Assembly (NCBI RefSeq): GCF_000165425.1
Contig: NW_001799037.1
Span: 80,166-144,165 of the forward strand
Direction: 5' to 3'
Length of the DNA: 64,000 bases
Origin: Paramecium tetraurelia
Lineage: Eukaryota > Ciliophora > Oligohymenophorea > Peniculida > Parameciidae
Part shown: positions 25,834 through 38,046 of the stretch, piece by piece
How positions within the stretch are numbered: position 1 is the stretch's first letter
How the letters are laid out: each line of letters begins with the position of its first letter
Made by a program: the position numbers and the translations under genes
Notes under the pieces: model-generated
Seen by the model: the letters and a program-made list of their open reading frames with translations, nothing else
Database searches by the model: none
What the model was told of the DNA's origin: nothing

Positions 25834-26227
25834 TCAATTCTTCTCTTCTTTATTCTTTACTACTTCTGTATTCTAGTTATCGTTTGTGATTTTATATCTA
25901 GGTAAAGTGAAATTTTACTTTTTATATTGGACATCCCTGATGTCTTTCATTGATAAGAAAATTCTTTTTTTAGATTGTTATAGAGATGCATTTGCTTTGT
26001 TAGATTTAGTTTCCTTTGATTTTTTTATGGCTTTGGATACTCCAAGAGATTTCGATAGTTCAAACGAACTCAACTCATCGTTTATTTCATCATTTTTTAT
26101 GGTCTTTTGCTCATTGGTCTTTATTTCAAGAGGAGATTGAGGTTGAATTTATTGGCATTATTACACATGGAATGAGCAAGCATTCCTAAAAGTTTATAGA
26201 ATATAAAGCTTACCTTAGGGCCATCAT
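25834..26227 (-). CDS. Unknown 121-aa Lys/Ser-rich protein
   Basis: Two exons: ATG at 26225-26227, a 28-nt intron (26186-26213) after four codons and part of a fifth, and TGA 25834-25836. The short N-terminus is followed by a hydrophilic Lys/Ser/Asn-rich chain including SSFELSKSLGVSKAIKKSKE and MKDIRDVQYKKQNFTLPRYK. No domain is recognised; likely disordered. The phase of the intron and the long open frame with TAA/TAG codons support it being real. The competing plus-strand frame at 25886-26140 is its antisense shadow. Confidence 0.6.
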
Positions 26228-26797
26228 TTAGTTGTATTAAGCAAGTTATTGTAGCAAAAGTTATTGCTGAATAAGAACGCGTTGATCATATAGAAACAAT
26301 GGATTCATAAATGACAAAAGAATATTTAAATCTCAAGATTTGAAGTATATTCACTTATAATGCTTAAAATACGTATTATTAAATAATACTGTTACAATCA
26401 AGTGTACACAAATTATATTATTGTCTATTCCAGTTTTAAATTAAAAGAGAAGAGTTATGGCGAAGCCAATTCCTCTAATTATAATATTTATCAAATAGAT
26501 GATAACTATCAAAATCAAAGTGTATTTATTATTTTAAATTCATTTAACTTTGTTAATAATTTAGTTATTTTATCTAAATTTTAAATATTATTTTTTTTCT
26601 TTAATCCAATTGATTTATGAGACCCAAAAACATATTTAATACTATCATCTATTGATAGAAATTGTAATACCAGTTTTATAACTTAGATTTATTTTGAACT
26701 TACTAGATGTTAGCAATATAGCTTTATTTCATAAATTTTCTCTAAATTATATCAATCAATAAAGAAACAGAATTTTTAAAAGCATTATTTAATTAAT
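26228..26797 (+). other. AT-rich intergenic region, no supported gene
   Basis: 570 bp. A plus-strand frame at 26402-26584 (about 60 codons, Tyr/Asn-rich) has no domain and is probably chance. Otherwise AT-rich sequence holding promoters for the divergent neighbours. Confidence 0.35.
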
Positions 26798-27734
26798 ATG
26801 AATTAATTTAATCAGAATATATTATTTGCTTTTTGGCAATCTACTCCAATAGTAAATAAGCTATTTATAATAATTGCTTCAATATTTTGGATCGTAGACC
26901 TTTTGATAGGAGATCAGCTCAAATTTTAGCCAATATCTTTGTAATATGTTTGGATCTGGTAATTGATTACCTCAGTATTTGTTTAAGGTAATTGATTATT
27001 ATAATCAAAGGCTCCTTTTGCTCATTTATTTTTAATTTATGCTGTCTACCTGTTTTTAACAACGTTGAAAGAAGACTGGGAAGCATATTATACTTGTTAG
27101 AATTTCTCATCAAAAACAGTATTGGAATGGTATTGATTTATTTAAATCTAGGCATTTATCTTTTTAGTTGTCAAGCTATATTGTTTATTAATTAATTATG
27201 ATATGGAGATGATGTACTCCAATCATTTTGGGTTTTGGAATATCGCAGTCTACTTTATCACAACCTAGTACTTAATCATTAACATTTTAGAGCTCTCAAA
27301 TAGCCTAATGAGGAAACTAAAGTGTTATTCCTCCCATTCGTAATGAAAGTTAGATACTATCTCATATGCTTACTTTTATTTTTATAATTATTTAACCAAA
27401 CTAGGTTTACAGTGCTATTTTTTGCATAAATTGCTTTGCTCGAGTTTATTATCTACAAAGGTCCTTTGTTCAGATTACCTAAGCAATTTATTGAATAATT
27501 GGAGAAGAAAGCATTCCTTTAAAAATGCATTTCAAGACAGGATTTCATCCCTATTGATCAAGCTTCTGATTTAGTATTTTCAGGAACACAAAAAATAGAA
27601 TTCCAAATTGAAAATTTTCATAAAGAAATGGAATTGTCACCTGCTGGGTAATTTTATTTATAATTATAAAAAGATAAATGAGCAGTTCACAGGAGAAGGT
27701 TCCAACAGAAGAAGAAAGTATGCATATTAAATGA
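26798..27734 (+). CDS. Rhomboid/Derlin-superfamily membrane protein, apparently non-proteolytic
   Basis: 280 aa; introns at 26988-27010, 27130-27151, 27268-27290 and 27648-27673. The layout is that of derlin/UBAC2/TMEM115-like proteins: FWQSTPIVNKLFIIIASI as first helix, VWIWQLITSVF (the conserved W..iT/L motif), a loop VFNNVERRLGSI, several more helices, then KVLFLPFVMKVRYYLICLLL and a cytosolic tail ending SQEKVPTEEESMHIK. No GxSG serine-protease motif is visible, so it is probably a pseudoprotease; such proteins act in ER or Golgi quality control. Without the fourth intron the frame would stop at 27681; the spliced version gives a sensible acidic tail. Confidence 0.65.
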
Positions 27735-28699
27735 ATTAATTAAATACGTTATTTATAAAAATAATAGGCTAGATTTTAAGACTTGAATCTGTTAATATAT
27801 ATCTATAACTTTTATAGAATAAGTTTTGAACTTATATTAAATTCTTGAATTTGATATGTAATAATGAATAATTTATTTAAAATTTTAATTTTAAGCCCAA
27901 AAATGCATTAAGGTTTTTCATTTTCCAATTCAAATGAAGGATAATTTTATAGATCCAATAGAAGGCTCTTAAAATGAGTTATCATTCAATACTATAAAAG
28001 AATTATTTATGATCATAAAATGAATAATAAAATCGCTAAAGACAACATTATCTTTGATATTAATTAATTTGAATTAAATTTTTCAATAGAATTTTAAGAC
28101 AAAAATAAAATATAAGTTATCTTTAAATCTTATTTTGTAGGAATTAATTATTATTTCTAATAGGACATTATTTTTAATATATTAATTAATATTTATGAAA
28201 CTAATTAAATATCAGAAAATTAAATATAATATCCAATCTTGTAGTTTTATTTTAATTGAGAAATTTATTTGTCTTTAGAATTGCAACTTTTCAAATGGAT
28301 TTGAATTAAGTTCTTTTAATTTATAGATTTAAAACTAACTACCATAAATTGTTTATAACATCATTATTTTTTATAATCTATACTTGATATTTTAGTTATT
28401 CATAATCTTAATTTAAATACATATCCCTTAATAAAAATGCAAAACTCAGATTTATGAATACTTTTCTATTTCTTATCATTTATTGAGAACCTTAACATTC
28501 AATGAATCATAGTCTATATGAGTAAGTGTGAATAATTTGATAGAGAATTTAAATTCCAATAAAGTTTACAATTTTGTATTCTTTTCATTCTTACTTCATC
28601 AATTCAGATAAAAACCTTATGTAAGCCTCCACACTTTAGGAATAATTTTAGAACCCTTTTTCGAGATTAATGTGAAGATATTATTAATTTAATAATTAT
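27735..28699 (+). pseudogene. AT-rich region with a decayed coding remnant
   Basis: Between about 27870 and 28260 the plus strand reads one frame of protein-like sequence, including SPKMHQGFSFSNSNEGQFY and, after an in-frame TGA near 27987, IYDHKMNNKIAKDNIIFDIN and FELNFSIEFQDKNKIQVIF. No splice pair removes the TGA while keeping the frame. I do not recognise the family; an Argonaute N-terminal-like beta pattern crossed my mind but cannot be supported. Flanking sequence to 28699 shows nothing. Confidence 0.3.
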
Positions 28700-30025
28700 A
28701 TGTGGTTTAGTAAAACAGTAGAGCTATCGATCGAAATTGGAATAGGGGTAATTGAAATAATCCTGCTAATGTGTCTCATCTATTATGTAAGGAAAATTCA
28801 TAAGAAGAAAAATTATTACCCTATCTACTAATTGTCTCCTATTACAACAATTTTATAAGGAATATCATTTTATATTTTCTAACTAACGATAGTACTCAAC
28901 TTTTACTACATTAAAACTTATGATGAAATTACCTGGGACATTTGCTTAGATCAAAATGAAAATGAGAATGCTAATGTTGAAATTAATACAATCTACAAGA
29001 AAGCCCCTTATTATGTATTAACTATTGTTTATCTATATTCAAGAGGCTGTTGCTTCACATTCACACTTATGAAGTCATTAAGAATTTTGATTGCATTCTC
29101 AAAATAAAGGTTATAAAGAAATAATGTAATAGTAAAAATCTATATGGGGGAAGCTCAGATAATACTAATTGCATTATTCTATGGGATGATGTTTCCCGCA
29201 TTAACCATTATTACAAACTTATACTTTTATAATTTTGAGTTTTATTGTTGCTTATCGGTTTATGAAAATAATACTCGATTAGTATTTGCAAATAGTTTTC
29301 TAGAAGAACTATTGACTCTTTATTTGATGACAAAAATACAGTTTAATAATTATTTTGATAATCTAATAAAGTTGACAATAAAGTTATAATTTTATTACAT
29401 CATTTGGTTTGCGCTAAACTCTTTCATATTTAAACTGGTGCCCTCTGGATCAAATATTGTCGGAATTTCATGCTGGCTTCGATGCTTTTATATGTTTTAC
29501 AACTTTACCTGCGTCCCTTTGAATAGAAGGTAAAAAAATCCAAATCTGTACATTACCTATAACTAAGTGATGGACTTCCGCCTTATAACCTCGAAGGTTT
29601 TCAATAATTATTACTAAAACAATTATAGCATAATTGCTTTTGAAAATTTCTTAACAACATTAAATAGGATTCCCATAACCTAAACAGAAATAGAATTTAT
29701 AGCCTAACGTAATAATATTTCAGAAGCAGAATTGTTTGATAAATATAAAAAGGTTGTCGAACTGTCATCAAGTTAGCAGGATTATCAGAAATTAACTGAT
29801 GAAATATTTAAAATATTAAATTTATAGCCTACTTAAAAAAATCCATATCCTACTATTGATAATCTCCAAAACGATTTATACAATCATTTTGAATCAATTT
29901 ACAAAGAGTGTTTCCAAAAAACCATTGCCTTTTAAGCAATCAAGGAATTAACTTATCATAATTAAATTCTCTAAGAAAATTTTAAGATATTACGAATGCC
30001 TCTAAATGAATGGAATCACTTTTGA
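28700..30025 (+). CDS. Seven-helix receptor-like protein with C-terminal RGS-like region
   Basis: 441 aa, one exon, ATG 28700 to TGA 30023-30025. Hydrophobic helices lie at about residues 9-30, 48-70, 110-130, 152-178, one weak around 186-210, 240-256 and 265-283. This is followed by some 150 cytosolic residues. These begin FRLITSKVFNNYYQNNYSII and include FENFLTTLNRIPITQTEIEF and LYNHFESIYKECFQKTIAFQ, an all-helical pattern matching RGS domains (regulators of G-protein signalling). Receptor-RGS fusions are known in plants, protists and ciliates. Ligand and partner are unknown. The helix count and the RGS call are by eye. Confidence 0.6.
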
Positions 30026-30127
30026 TAAAATCGGTGTTGATTGAATAAATTCTAAGAATTAGTGTTTAGTTTCCTTTTTGTATTACTATAATATTTTCCG
30101 TTTCATCCTTATAACATTTTATATATA

Positions 30128-31850
30128 ATGAAAAGTCTTTCTAAAATGGAAGAAATGTCTCCTGCCTAATAAACAACTAAAACTCCGACAAGGTCATTCA
30201 CAAAGCCAAGGAAATATGATAAACTAATTCATAAGACCACTCAAATTCCACGAATCTCAATTTAACGACTTGTCGAGTGTATGGATTAAGACAATGATGG
30301 ATGGATCAAGAAAGAAGACATAATGAAATTCAGTCAGAAGCATTATCTATTCTTTGAAGATGAAGTAATTTTGATATTCAATTTTAAGTTAGCATAAGCA
30401 ATGATTGACGAAGCATTGAGTAAAAGAATTGTTGCGTTTAAGGATTAGCTCAAAGAGCCAATAAATGTGGAAGAAATATTAGGAGCAGGTAATAAGTCAT
30501 AAATAATGTCAGTTTAAATTCATTATGTATTGAATGAGAATCATGTTTGGGTTGAGAAGCCTCGTCCTTTTAGAGATAAATGGGTGTAGTTATTATTGGC
30601 AGCAGGAGAAAGATTACCAACTGGTCATGATTTACCTCCTGTGAAAATCACAAAGGTGCTAGACATGCATGAGATGAACCCTTTTCCATACAAACCAAAG
30701 TTGAATTGTTCCCAATCTTAAATCATTCATACTTCTCAATTACGGGAGATTCACAAATTTAATAAGGATAAACCTGAGGCTGGAATAGTTTTATAGGAGA
30801 CAGATCTAATCAAACCAATAAACAATGGAGTAATAAAGGAGGAAGAGAAGGACAATCCTTTTGAAAAAGTAGTAAATTCTAAATTGTAAATCAAATAAAA
30901 TTTATTAGAACAGTCAGATAAATGATTAAAATGAATTTCCAACTATCAAATTCGACACATAAGCATACTTTAATGAAGCAGAGAGACTAAGTAAAGAGTA
31001 AAAATTGTGCAGAACTGGTAGAAATCCAATTCTAAAATTTATGCCTGAAAACCTAAATTACAAAGTAGAGAACACTGATTCGTTAAGAAAAAGTAGCGAA
31101 TTCGAGTTAAGCCAAAGTACTGCTGCAAAATACCTCTCTCAACCGGTTTTATTAAGGAAACCGTATTATGGGTTGTCAGATACAGCTTTAATTAGTACTG
31201 AGTAGAAGTACTTCTAGCCTAAAAAGTCAATGGATAAAAATTAAGAATCAGATAAATAGATTTTTTATTCCACTTTTAAACCTGAAGATGTCATGACATT
31301 AAAGAATAAATTAGCCAATTAAAAACAAAGAGAAAAAGAAAAATTATAGGACTTTTATAATCCTCCTTCCACTCACAAGTTTAGAGACGAATATTTAGAT
31401 AAGAATAAACCTCTATTTAAGGTAAATTTATAAGTAAATTAAGACAAGAATTAAACCTGATTCCTTACCAAATCCTCATCTAATGTCAGAACATGATCAA
31501 AGACCTTAATTTGCAATTGAAGAGGATCTAAAGAGACAATTAAAGGAAGAGTAGAAGCAATAATAATTAATCGATGATTATATGGGCACATTCAAGTAGA
31601 GTAAATAATGGACCAAATATTTCCCGGCTACAGATTTAAATCATAATTTTGTTGATCACAAACGACCTAATTTCTTAGACAAAGGTAATTATTAAGAGCC
31701 AGGATTAATATTGCTTCAGTTTTTAAGAGAAGGAGCAAGTGCTAAAGTAAAAGTTCATTTATAAATCAGGACAACTTTTAATTATTTCATAGATTGTTGC
31801 GTACTAACGATAAGAATCTATTTTTAGGATTGTAGGTAGATCCCAATTGA
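30128..31850 (+). CDS. EF-hand protein of unknown family
   Basis: 541 aa, five exons; introns at 30365-30388, 30886-30913, 31422-31443 and 31747-31769; TGA 31848-31850. Near the N-terminus is a canonical EF loop DQDNDGWIKKED. The rest is basic, Pro-rich and extended, with blocks such as VWVEKPRPFRDKWVQLLLAA, TGRNPILKFMPENLNYKV, YLSQPVLLRKPYYGLSD and a helical KEEQKQQQLIDDYMGTF. Such extended chains with short motifs are common in axonemal inner or doublet-lumen proteins, but I cannot name this one. The second intron ends at a second possible acceptor; this choice restores the frame. Confidence 0.75.
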
Positions 31851-32250
31851 TTATTTATCATAATATAGAATAAATTCCTTAATATTTTTTATTTATCCTT
31901 TTATAACATATCCAGTAATATAAGTTATAAGTTATATTTTTTATTGATTTTTTGATAATGAAAAAGTATCGGTTGAATGTTATGGACATCTATTTAAATT
32001 AATATGTTGATATTAGATCACAAGATTAAATGGAGTGTTAGCAACCTATTAATCATTTGTGTAGTCTTGGGGTAAACTTCATTTAATTCTATTAATTGAA
32101 GGCCATTCACATAGAATTAAATATTTATGATATGGGATTTTATTAAGGTAATCGTATCATAATTGCTAAAATTATGATGGTCATGAACACTATATAGTCA
32201 CTTTCATTAGAAAATATATAACTTTGTAAATTTGAAGATCAATGATAAAA
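31851..32250 (+). other. AT-rich spacer
   Basis: 400 bp between convergent genes. A plus-strand frame of about 45 codons from ATG 31979 has no domain; otherwise nothing is seen. Confidence 0.35.
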
Positions 32251-33679
32251 TCATTTTAGGAATTTTGAGTGCTTGGCAACTCCAAGCTGCTTTGTAACTG
32301 GCGAGTGAAATGTAAGACTTCCATCAATAGAAGTCAGAGAACCATCATTTTTTTATTGTTAACCTAATTATTGTAAAATATGAGTTTTTTGAGGACTCTT
32401 CAAGTCTTATCTCTTTGATTAAATGGTAATTGTATCCAGAGATGCTCGGCACAAAGGGCAGATCTAATATTTGAATGAAATTGATACCTTATTCTTTCTC
32501 ATCCAGTTTTACAAGCAATTCACATGAAAAATGTGTTCACAATAGGTGATTCTAACATTACTGTCAGGCTTAAACAGCTCTAAACAAATTGAACAAAATT
32601 ATTCATCTTTTTAAGATGATTTCCTGTCTGTTACTGATAGAAATTGTTAAACAGGCATGAAATATTGAATTTGGTTGACATTATTCTACTATTTGACGCT
32701 ACTTTTCTTTTTGAGAATGTAAACTACAATAATGAAAATAATAATAAGGCTTAAGATCGTTACCAACACTATAACAACTATTAGGATTTACGGTTATTCA
32801 GTATTGTATTCAGAATATTATACAACATCTGAGGTGTTGGTTACCACAATAAATTAAGAATAATAACTTATTTTTGTGAATTGTTCCAATATCAATGTTT
32901 GTTCCTTGCATAAATTTATTTGGTCTTCCTCAATCTTCAGAGTTTTCCCTATCTAATGAGGCATAAACAAACGCGATGAGTTCGAGTAACATTAAATTGA
33001 ATAAGATATATCAGAATTTAACTCAATTGTATAATCTACTGACTATAAGGTGATTAAATCCAAATACTGGACTTAAAAGCCATAAAAATAGTTATTATAT
33101 TCAATATTGGTAGCTGCGATAGAGCAATCATATCCAACAAATCCTATTGGACATTGACAAAAGCCTTTGACACAAACCCCTTTATTTTTGCAATCCCTAA
33201 CTTAATAATTGCATTTACTCTGCGCATTCGTCGATTTCGAAGGATTCAATGGTCAAAATGTATTCCGAGTCAGTAGTTGAATATATAATTGCATTGCATT
33301 TGTTTCCTTCGATCTGGAAAATTTTGTAATATTTGGATACTAAAGTTGGATATTAGTTATGTGACAAAAAGATGATTTAAGTCTTGTTTTTTAATACGTA
33401 AGCATTGTAGTCTAATAAACAACTATTTGATCTATCATTAGTTGAATCAAGTAGGTCTTCAAAATTCTCAATATTCTCTAGCTTATCTTAACAAATCGCC
33501 AATATTGGCATTTCTGAAGATTATTAAGTGACTGATATTTTCAGGTTATTTTATGGAAGTAGATTTTCACAGAAATTATTTAAAGGAGTACTTTATATTC
33601 CTTATGTTGTATTTACCAAATTTTAAATCAGAATTTCAGCTAAGCATTATTATAAGAATATGGAAAATAATGAAATCAT
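32251..33679 (-). CDS. EGF-like / transmembrane / RING-H2 protein, copy A
   Basis: 460 aa, three exons; introns at 33197-33218 (inside the EGF-like module) and 32464-32487 (inside the RING). A signal peptide (MISLFSIFLQQCLA) precedes an ectodomain. The EGF-like module is ECAEDCKNKGVCVKGFCQC...GYDC. Next come about 110 residues, a membrane helix (ILIVVIVLVTILSLIIIFII), a basic stop KKK, and a RING-H2: CSICLELF, ITYCEHIFHVNCLQNW, ICPLCR. RING-H2 domains recruit E2 enzymes, so a membrane-bound ubiquitin ligase is likely. First of three tandem paralogues. Confidence 0.88.
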
Positions 33680-33734
33680 AATAATTATTAATGAATTTCA
33701 TAACAAATCGGTCTTCATTAAAAATAAAGTAAAT

Positions 33735-35209
33735 TCATAGTGGAACTGCTGGGGAATTGGCTGATTTGTGTTCTCCAAACAATCTTATTTTTTTTTATGA
33801 AGAGTAATTGCTAATCTGTTTAGTTGAGGATGCATTTTGATAGAGCCCGTCATCATTATTGTCTGTGTTGGTTAATTTATTAAGGGTTTCATAATTTAAG
33901 GAAGATCTACAAGTGGGACAAATCTAATTAATTAATGAATAATGAATACTTCATTTTTTTCTATCCAAAGATCTAAACAGTCAGAGTGAAAAAAATGAGT
34001 GCAATATGAGACACGAATCTTATGATCCTGTTAATAGTTTTCTAAACATATGGGGCAACACAGATCATCACTTAGACCAGGAAATTTCCTGATTAATTCT
34101 TCGAATGTCTGAATTGGCATAAATTTATTCATTTATCTGATGAGTGTTATCTTTTGAGACATGGATGATGAATTTCCAAACAGGTTATTAACTTAAGAGG
34201 CCCTTTTCTTACATTTAAAACAAGCGAAAATAATAATCAAAAGAAATGACAATCCAATCGAAGTGACAATGTAAATAATAGTATTTCTATTTGAACCATC
34301 CGATTAGTCAGATAGAATTCCTACTTGAGAATTAGAATTGAAGACATAAAGTGTTTAAAAGTTCAATGAAAACTGTTCATTATTTGAATGAATTTGGTCT
34401 ACACACATTTTAGAGTCTTCTTTCGAGATTTCGATAAAAGATTGGTATTCCAATTCACCTCTTAAATAAAATGGATTTTTTCCCAAACATTAAAATATAA
34501 AGCCACATCTTTCATTAAAATCAAATCGGAATGACTAATAATATAAAAAATACTAATACATTTAATTCTGTGATGTTTAAATAATAAATCGAAACAGGAT
34601 CCAATTAATCTTAACTAGCTAAATCCATAATTTATATACTGCAGTCATTGCCTATATATCCTGCTACACATTAGCACGAGCCATTTAGGCACATCCCTTA
34701 ATTTTGGCATGGTCTACAATTCTTAGCTGATAAATTACACATAGCATTCATTTTTGTTTTGAATGTCAAAGTTAATCATGAAATCACTTCTCTACTCCAA
34801 AACAACAATTATATTGGCTCTTGTGTTTTTTTTCAATTAGATTATATTCATGTAACTATTATCTTTTTCTTTAAATTCAACAACTATTGTTTAAGTGGGT
34901 TTTCCAAAATCATAGGAATTTAGATCTGCAACACATTAATTGCTAATTTGGTTAGAAGTTGATCTCTTACTTTTGAATTGCAAAATAATCAGGAATCCTT
35001 GGAAATGAGGGCGATCTTCTACAAATCAAAAAAAGAGGCAACTTATGAGAATAATAATTATTAAGAGTAATTATCAATCTCTGATCTACTGTCAAATTGA
35101 TCCTGTCAAAGATGTCTGTTTCAATGTTGATCTACCCATTCATTTATTTATATCCTTTGCTAAAAATTGAATCAGCAACTCCTACAGTCAATAAAATATT
35201 TAGAAACAT
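33735..35209 (-). CDS. EGF-like / transmembrane / RING-H2 protein, copy B
   Basis: 456 aa, five exons; introns at 34943-34970, 34714-34738, 34535-34559 and 33924-33949. Signal peptide [14 protein letters not shown]. The EGF-like module is [19 protein letters not shown]; the membrane helix is [20 protein letters not shown] followed by KCKKR; the RING-H2 is [30 protein letters not shown]. The introns in the EGF module and just before ICPxC are at the same codons as in copy A; two further introns are specific to this copy. Predicted membrane E3 ligase; partner unknown. Stop at 33735, 55 bp from the start of copy A. Confidence 0.87.
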
Positions 35210-35319
35210 ATAATAAAATCATAATTCGTCAGTTTTCGCTAAACTAACAAAGACCTGGAGTGTTAATTTGAATGACATTGGCAGACCCAGGAGATTGAGT
35301 TTCTAAAATGCTTTAATTG

Positions 35320-36903
35320 TCATTTACATTGCAATTATCGTATTCTTTATTCTCTTTGCTAAAACTCTTATAATTTTAAAGGATCAATTTGAATAGCATC
35401 GTCAACCACCACTCCTAACCTAATAATCTATTCATCCTATATCTGTTGCATGTATCTTTCCTAAGTCAAATTGCTTCTACAAAAAGGACAAGTCTATCAT
35501 AATATTCTTAAGTACTTAAGTTCTTTTTCGCCATTCATCCAAGCAATACTGATGAAATAAATGCAAACAATATGTCAATTTAACCAAGTCCTGTTTCTTG
35601 AATTGCAATAGACAAATCTAACATTCTGAAGATTCCTGAAGTCCTGGAAATTCCTAAATCACTTAATCATAAATTTCAGTTGCAATATAATCCTATCTCA
35701 GGGAATGTCTAAACTTTTTAAGTTTGAGTTAATTTGCCTATTCATTGCTCGGCTATAGAATCAATATTCTTTTCCCTTTTCTCTATTTCTGGATCATACA
35801 GATGATCAACAAAATCAAAATTATCAAACTCCCCAAAACACATAGAATAATGTAAACGATCTCTAAAGTATCATCACTTTCTTCGGAATCCCCTGAGGTC
35901 AGAGTTAGTTTTATTTCAGTATTCATAATTTGTTCATTAACAAACAAAATTATCAAGTATTTTTATAATGGAGTTTCTAGAGCTTCCTCTATTTTATTGG
36001 CATTTTCAAAGCAATTCTGTAGATCCTTCTCACTAATCATTAGATTTCCATTCGAGATATTGGTTTGATTGAATGAGTTACTCTGATAAAAGGGGATGTA
36101 CTGTTTTTGGTATGAACATCCATAGTAGAGCTTTATCTCTAATTGTGAATCAATAGTTATGATAAGATTTGATGAGGAATCTGGAAGAGGAACAATGATA
36201 AGATTTTCAGTCTGTCTCTCCATTTAGAACTAGATAATAATTTAAATTTACTGAAGATTTACTTCTGAAATTTATAATATTGCTAGTCATCTAACATGTA
36301 CTGTCTAGTACTCCTAATTGGCATTGGCATAATTTTACTGCATTCTCACTGCAATATCCTCGGTTATTACATGAACTAATTTATAATGAAATCAAACTTA
36401 TAGCATTCTCCTTTTTCAGAGGAACTGATTGTCAATGTATACGTCGTTTCTTACGTCGAGTAGACATACAATCTCATTTTACGGTGATTTAATTAATAAA
36501 CACTATATTGATTGTATACCCATTCATTTTGGTCGTCAATGTTATTAGTAATGACTAGTTGTTATGTATTTTGATAATACAATAAAGCATTATTATCAAA
36601 CACACATTATTTTCTAATTACAAATAAATCTTACTTGTTTGATTCTATATGCTATTGGATTGAACTTATGGATTATAGAATAGATTTGACAACTTACTCA
36701 TCATTATTAAAGCAATAAGCCAAAAGGGGATACGAAACTTTAATTTTATTTTCTAAAATTATAGTTAAAGTTGTTTTTCCAGTAGATGTTTGACCAAATT
36801 AATCCAAATCTAAATCAATGTATTAGAGGCCCTGAGTTCTATATTGCTTTGTAACAGAAAATCCATTTATTTAAATAAATAGCAATAGTAGTCCGAATAT
36901 CAT
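35320..36903 (-). CDS. EGF-like / transmembrane / RING-H2 protein, copy C
   Basis: 505 aa, four exons; introns at 36376-36397, 36230-36251 and 35494-35515 (22 nt each). Signal peptide MIFGLLLLFIQINGFS. EGF-like module ECYNSCNNRGYC...LCQC. Membrane helix IVYIILCVLGSLIILILLII then KQRKGKR; RING-H2 CQICLLQF, TYCLHLFHQYCLDEW, TCPFCR. EGF and RING introns match those of copies A and B. Slightly longer ectodomain than its sisters. First gene of the array in transcriptional order; all three point the same way. Confidence 0.87.
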
Positions 36904-37137
36904 ATTTTGAACAATTAATTAGATTTATAAATATGTTTTATTTTTCACATTAAATCTCAATCATTAATACTAAAAATAAAAGATAGAGAAATTTCAAGGC
37001 TCTCCTACTTGAGACAGTATCGCGATTCTTAAAAATTTAATACTTAATAAAAAAATTACAACTCATCTAATTCAGTTTTTTCTTTTCAACCATTCCTTGT
37101 ATCTTCGTTTCTTATAATTTTTTTTTTTTGTTATCAA

Positions 37138-37852
37138 TCAATAAATTAGACAGTCAGGAAGATCATTTGATATGATGCTAGGCCTATTACTCCATTAATT
37201 TTTTTATATCAAATTTGTAGACATCATGAAAGCATTAGAATATATTAGGTCCTATTGATCTGTTAAATAATTGAGTTAATTTGCTAAAAAATAGGTTAGC
37301 TTATCTACTTTCTTAGTATTTTCTCTCAAGTGATCTTCTCGAATGTGGCTTGCATAAAGTTACAGAATCTTGTATTTGTTTTATTAAAAATCGTGTATAT
37401 ATATATATAATAAATTAATTCACTTTCCCAAACCATTTCCCAAATCAAATTTAATAGCATACTTCTAAAATAAATCCTTATCGTAATCCTATATTTTCTT
37501 TTTCAAATCTTGTTTCATATTCATGTATTTGCTATCTCCCATATGTGTTCTTCTCATTGCGTCTTAATTTTAGAATTCCATAAAGAACTCATTACTTGTT
37601 ACCAAAAACTAAATCACAAAAGGGTTGTACTTTTTTTTTTTTCTCCACTTATGTATTAGTATTGTCTTATCCTTTTTTTCTGAAATATTCTTCTAATGTC
37701 ATTCCATTGTAACTATTCGGATTAAAATTCTAAGCCGTTCTGCTTTGAATAGCTGTACGATTTCTCTATTAATTCGAATTTGTTATTCTTCTTTTTTCTA
37801 ATCGAGAACATTTCGATGTCTCTGGTCTTTATTCTATACGCTCTTAACTCAT
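37138..37852 (-). CDS. Unknown basic protein with an unusually long intron
   Basis: 205 aa in three exons; introns of 22 nt (37609-37630) and 75 nt (37349-37423). The N-terminus is Arg/Gln/Asn-rich and disordered (MSQERIEQRPETSKCSRLEK). It is followed by an A12 run (37631-37642) coding for lysines, then helical sequence FLVTSNEFFMEFQNQDAMRR and HIREDHLRENTKKVDKLTYF. TGA 37138-37140. Both introns are required: without the first the frame is lost at A12, and without the second it meets TGA just after LGNGLGK. No domain recognised. Confidence 0.6.
37396..37409. repeat. (TA)7 microsatellite inside an intron
   Basis: Seven perfect TA units lie within the 75-nt intron of the preceding gene. Expansion of this tract may explain why that intron is three times the usual length. 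Confidence 0.8.
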
Positions 37853-38046
37853 TTTTATTGAAAAAATTAATATAATTTACTCATCTGTTAATAAATTTAA
37901 TTCATACCCTATAACATTACAAACCTCCAATTAAAACGTTATCCAAAAGAATAATCACCTTGTATACTAAATAGAGTAATAGTAAATTAAAACAATTTCA
38001 AACGTTTTTATATTTCCGATCATTTTTATATAATTTAACACGAACC

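Noticed and set aside
25886-26140. 84-codon plus-strand frame
   Set aside because: Antisense shadow of the minus-strand gene 25834-26227, which has a better intron structure and composition.
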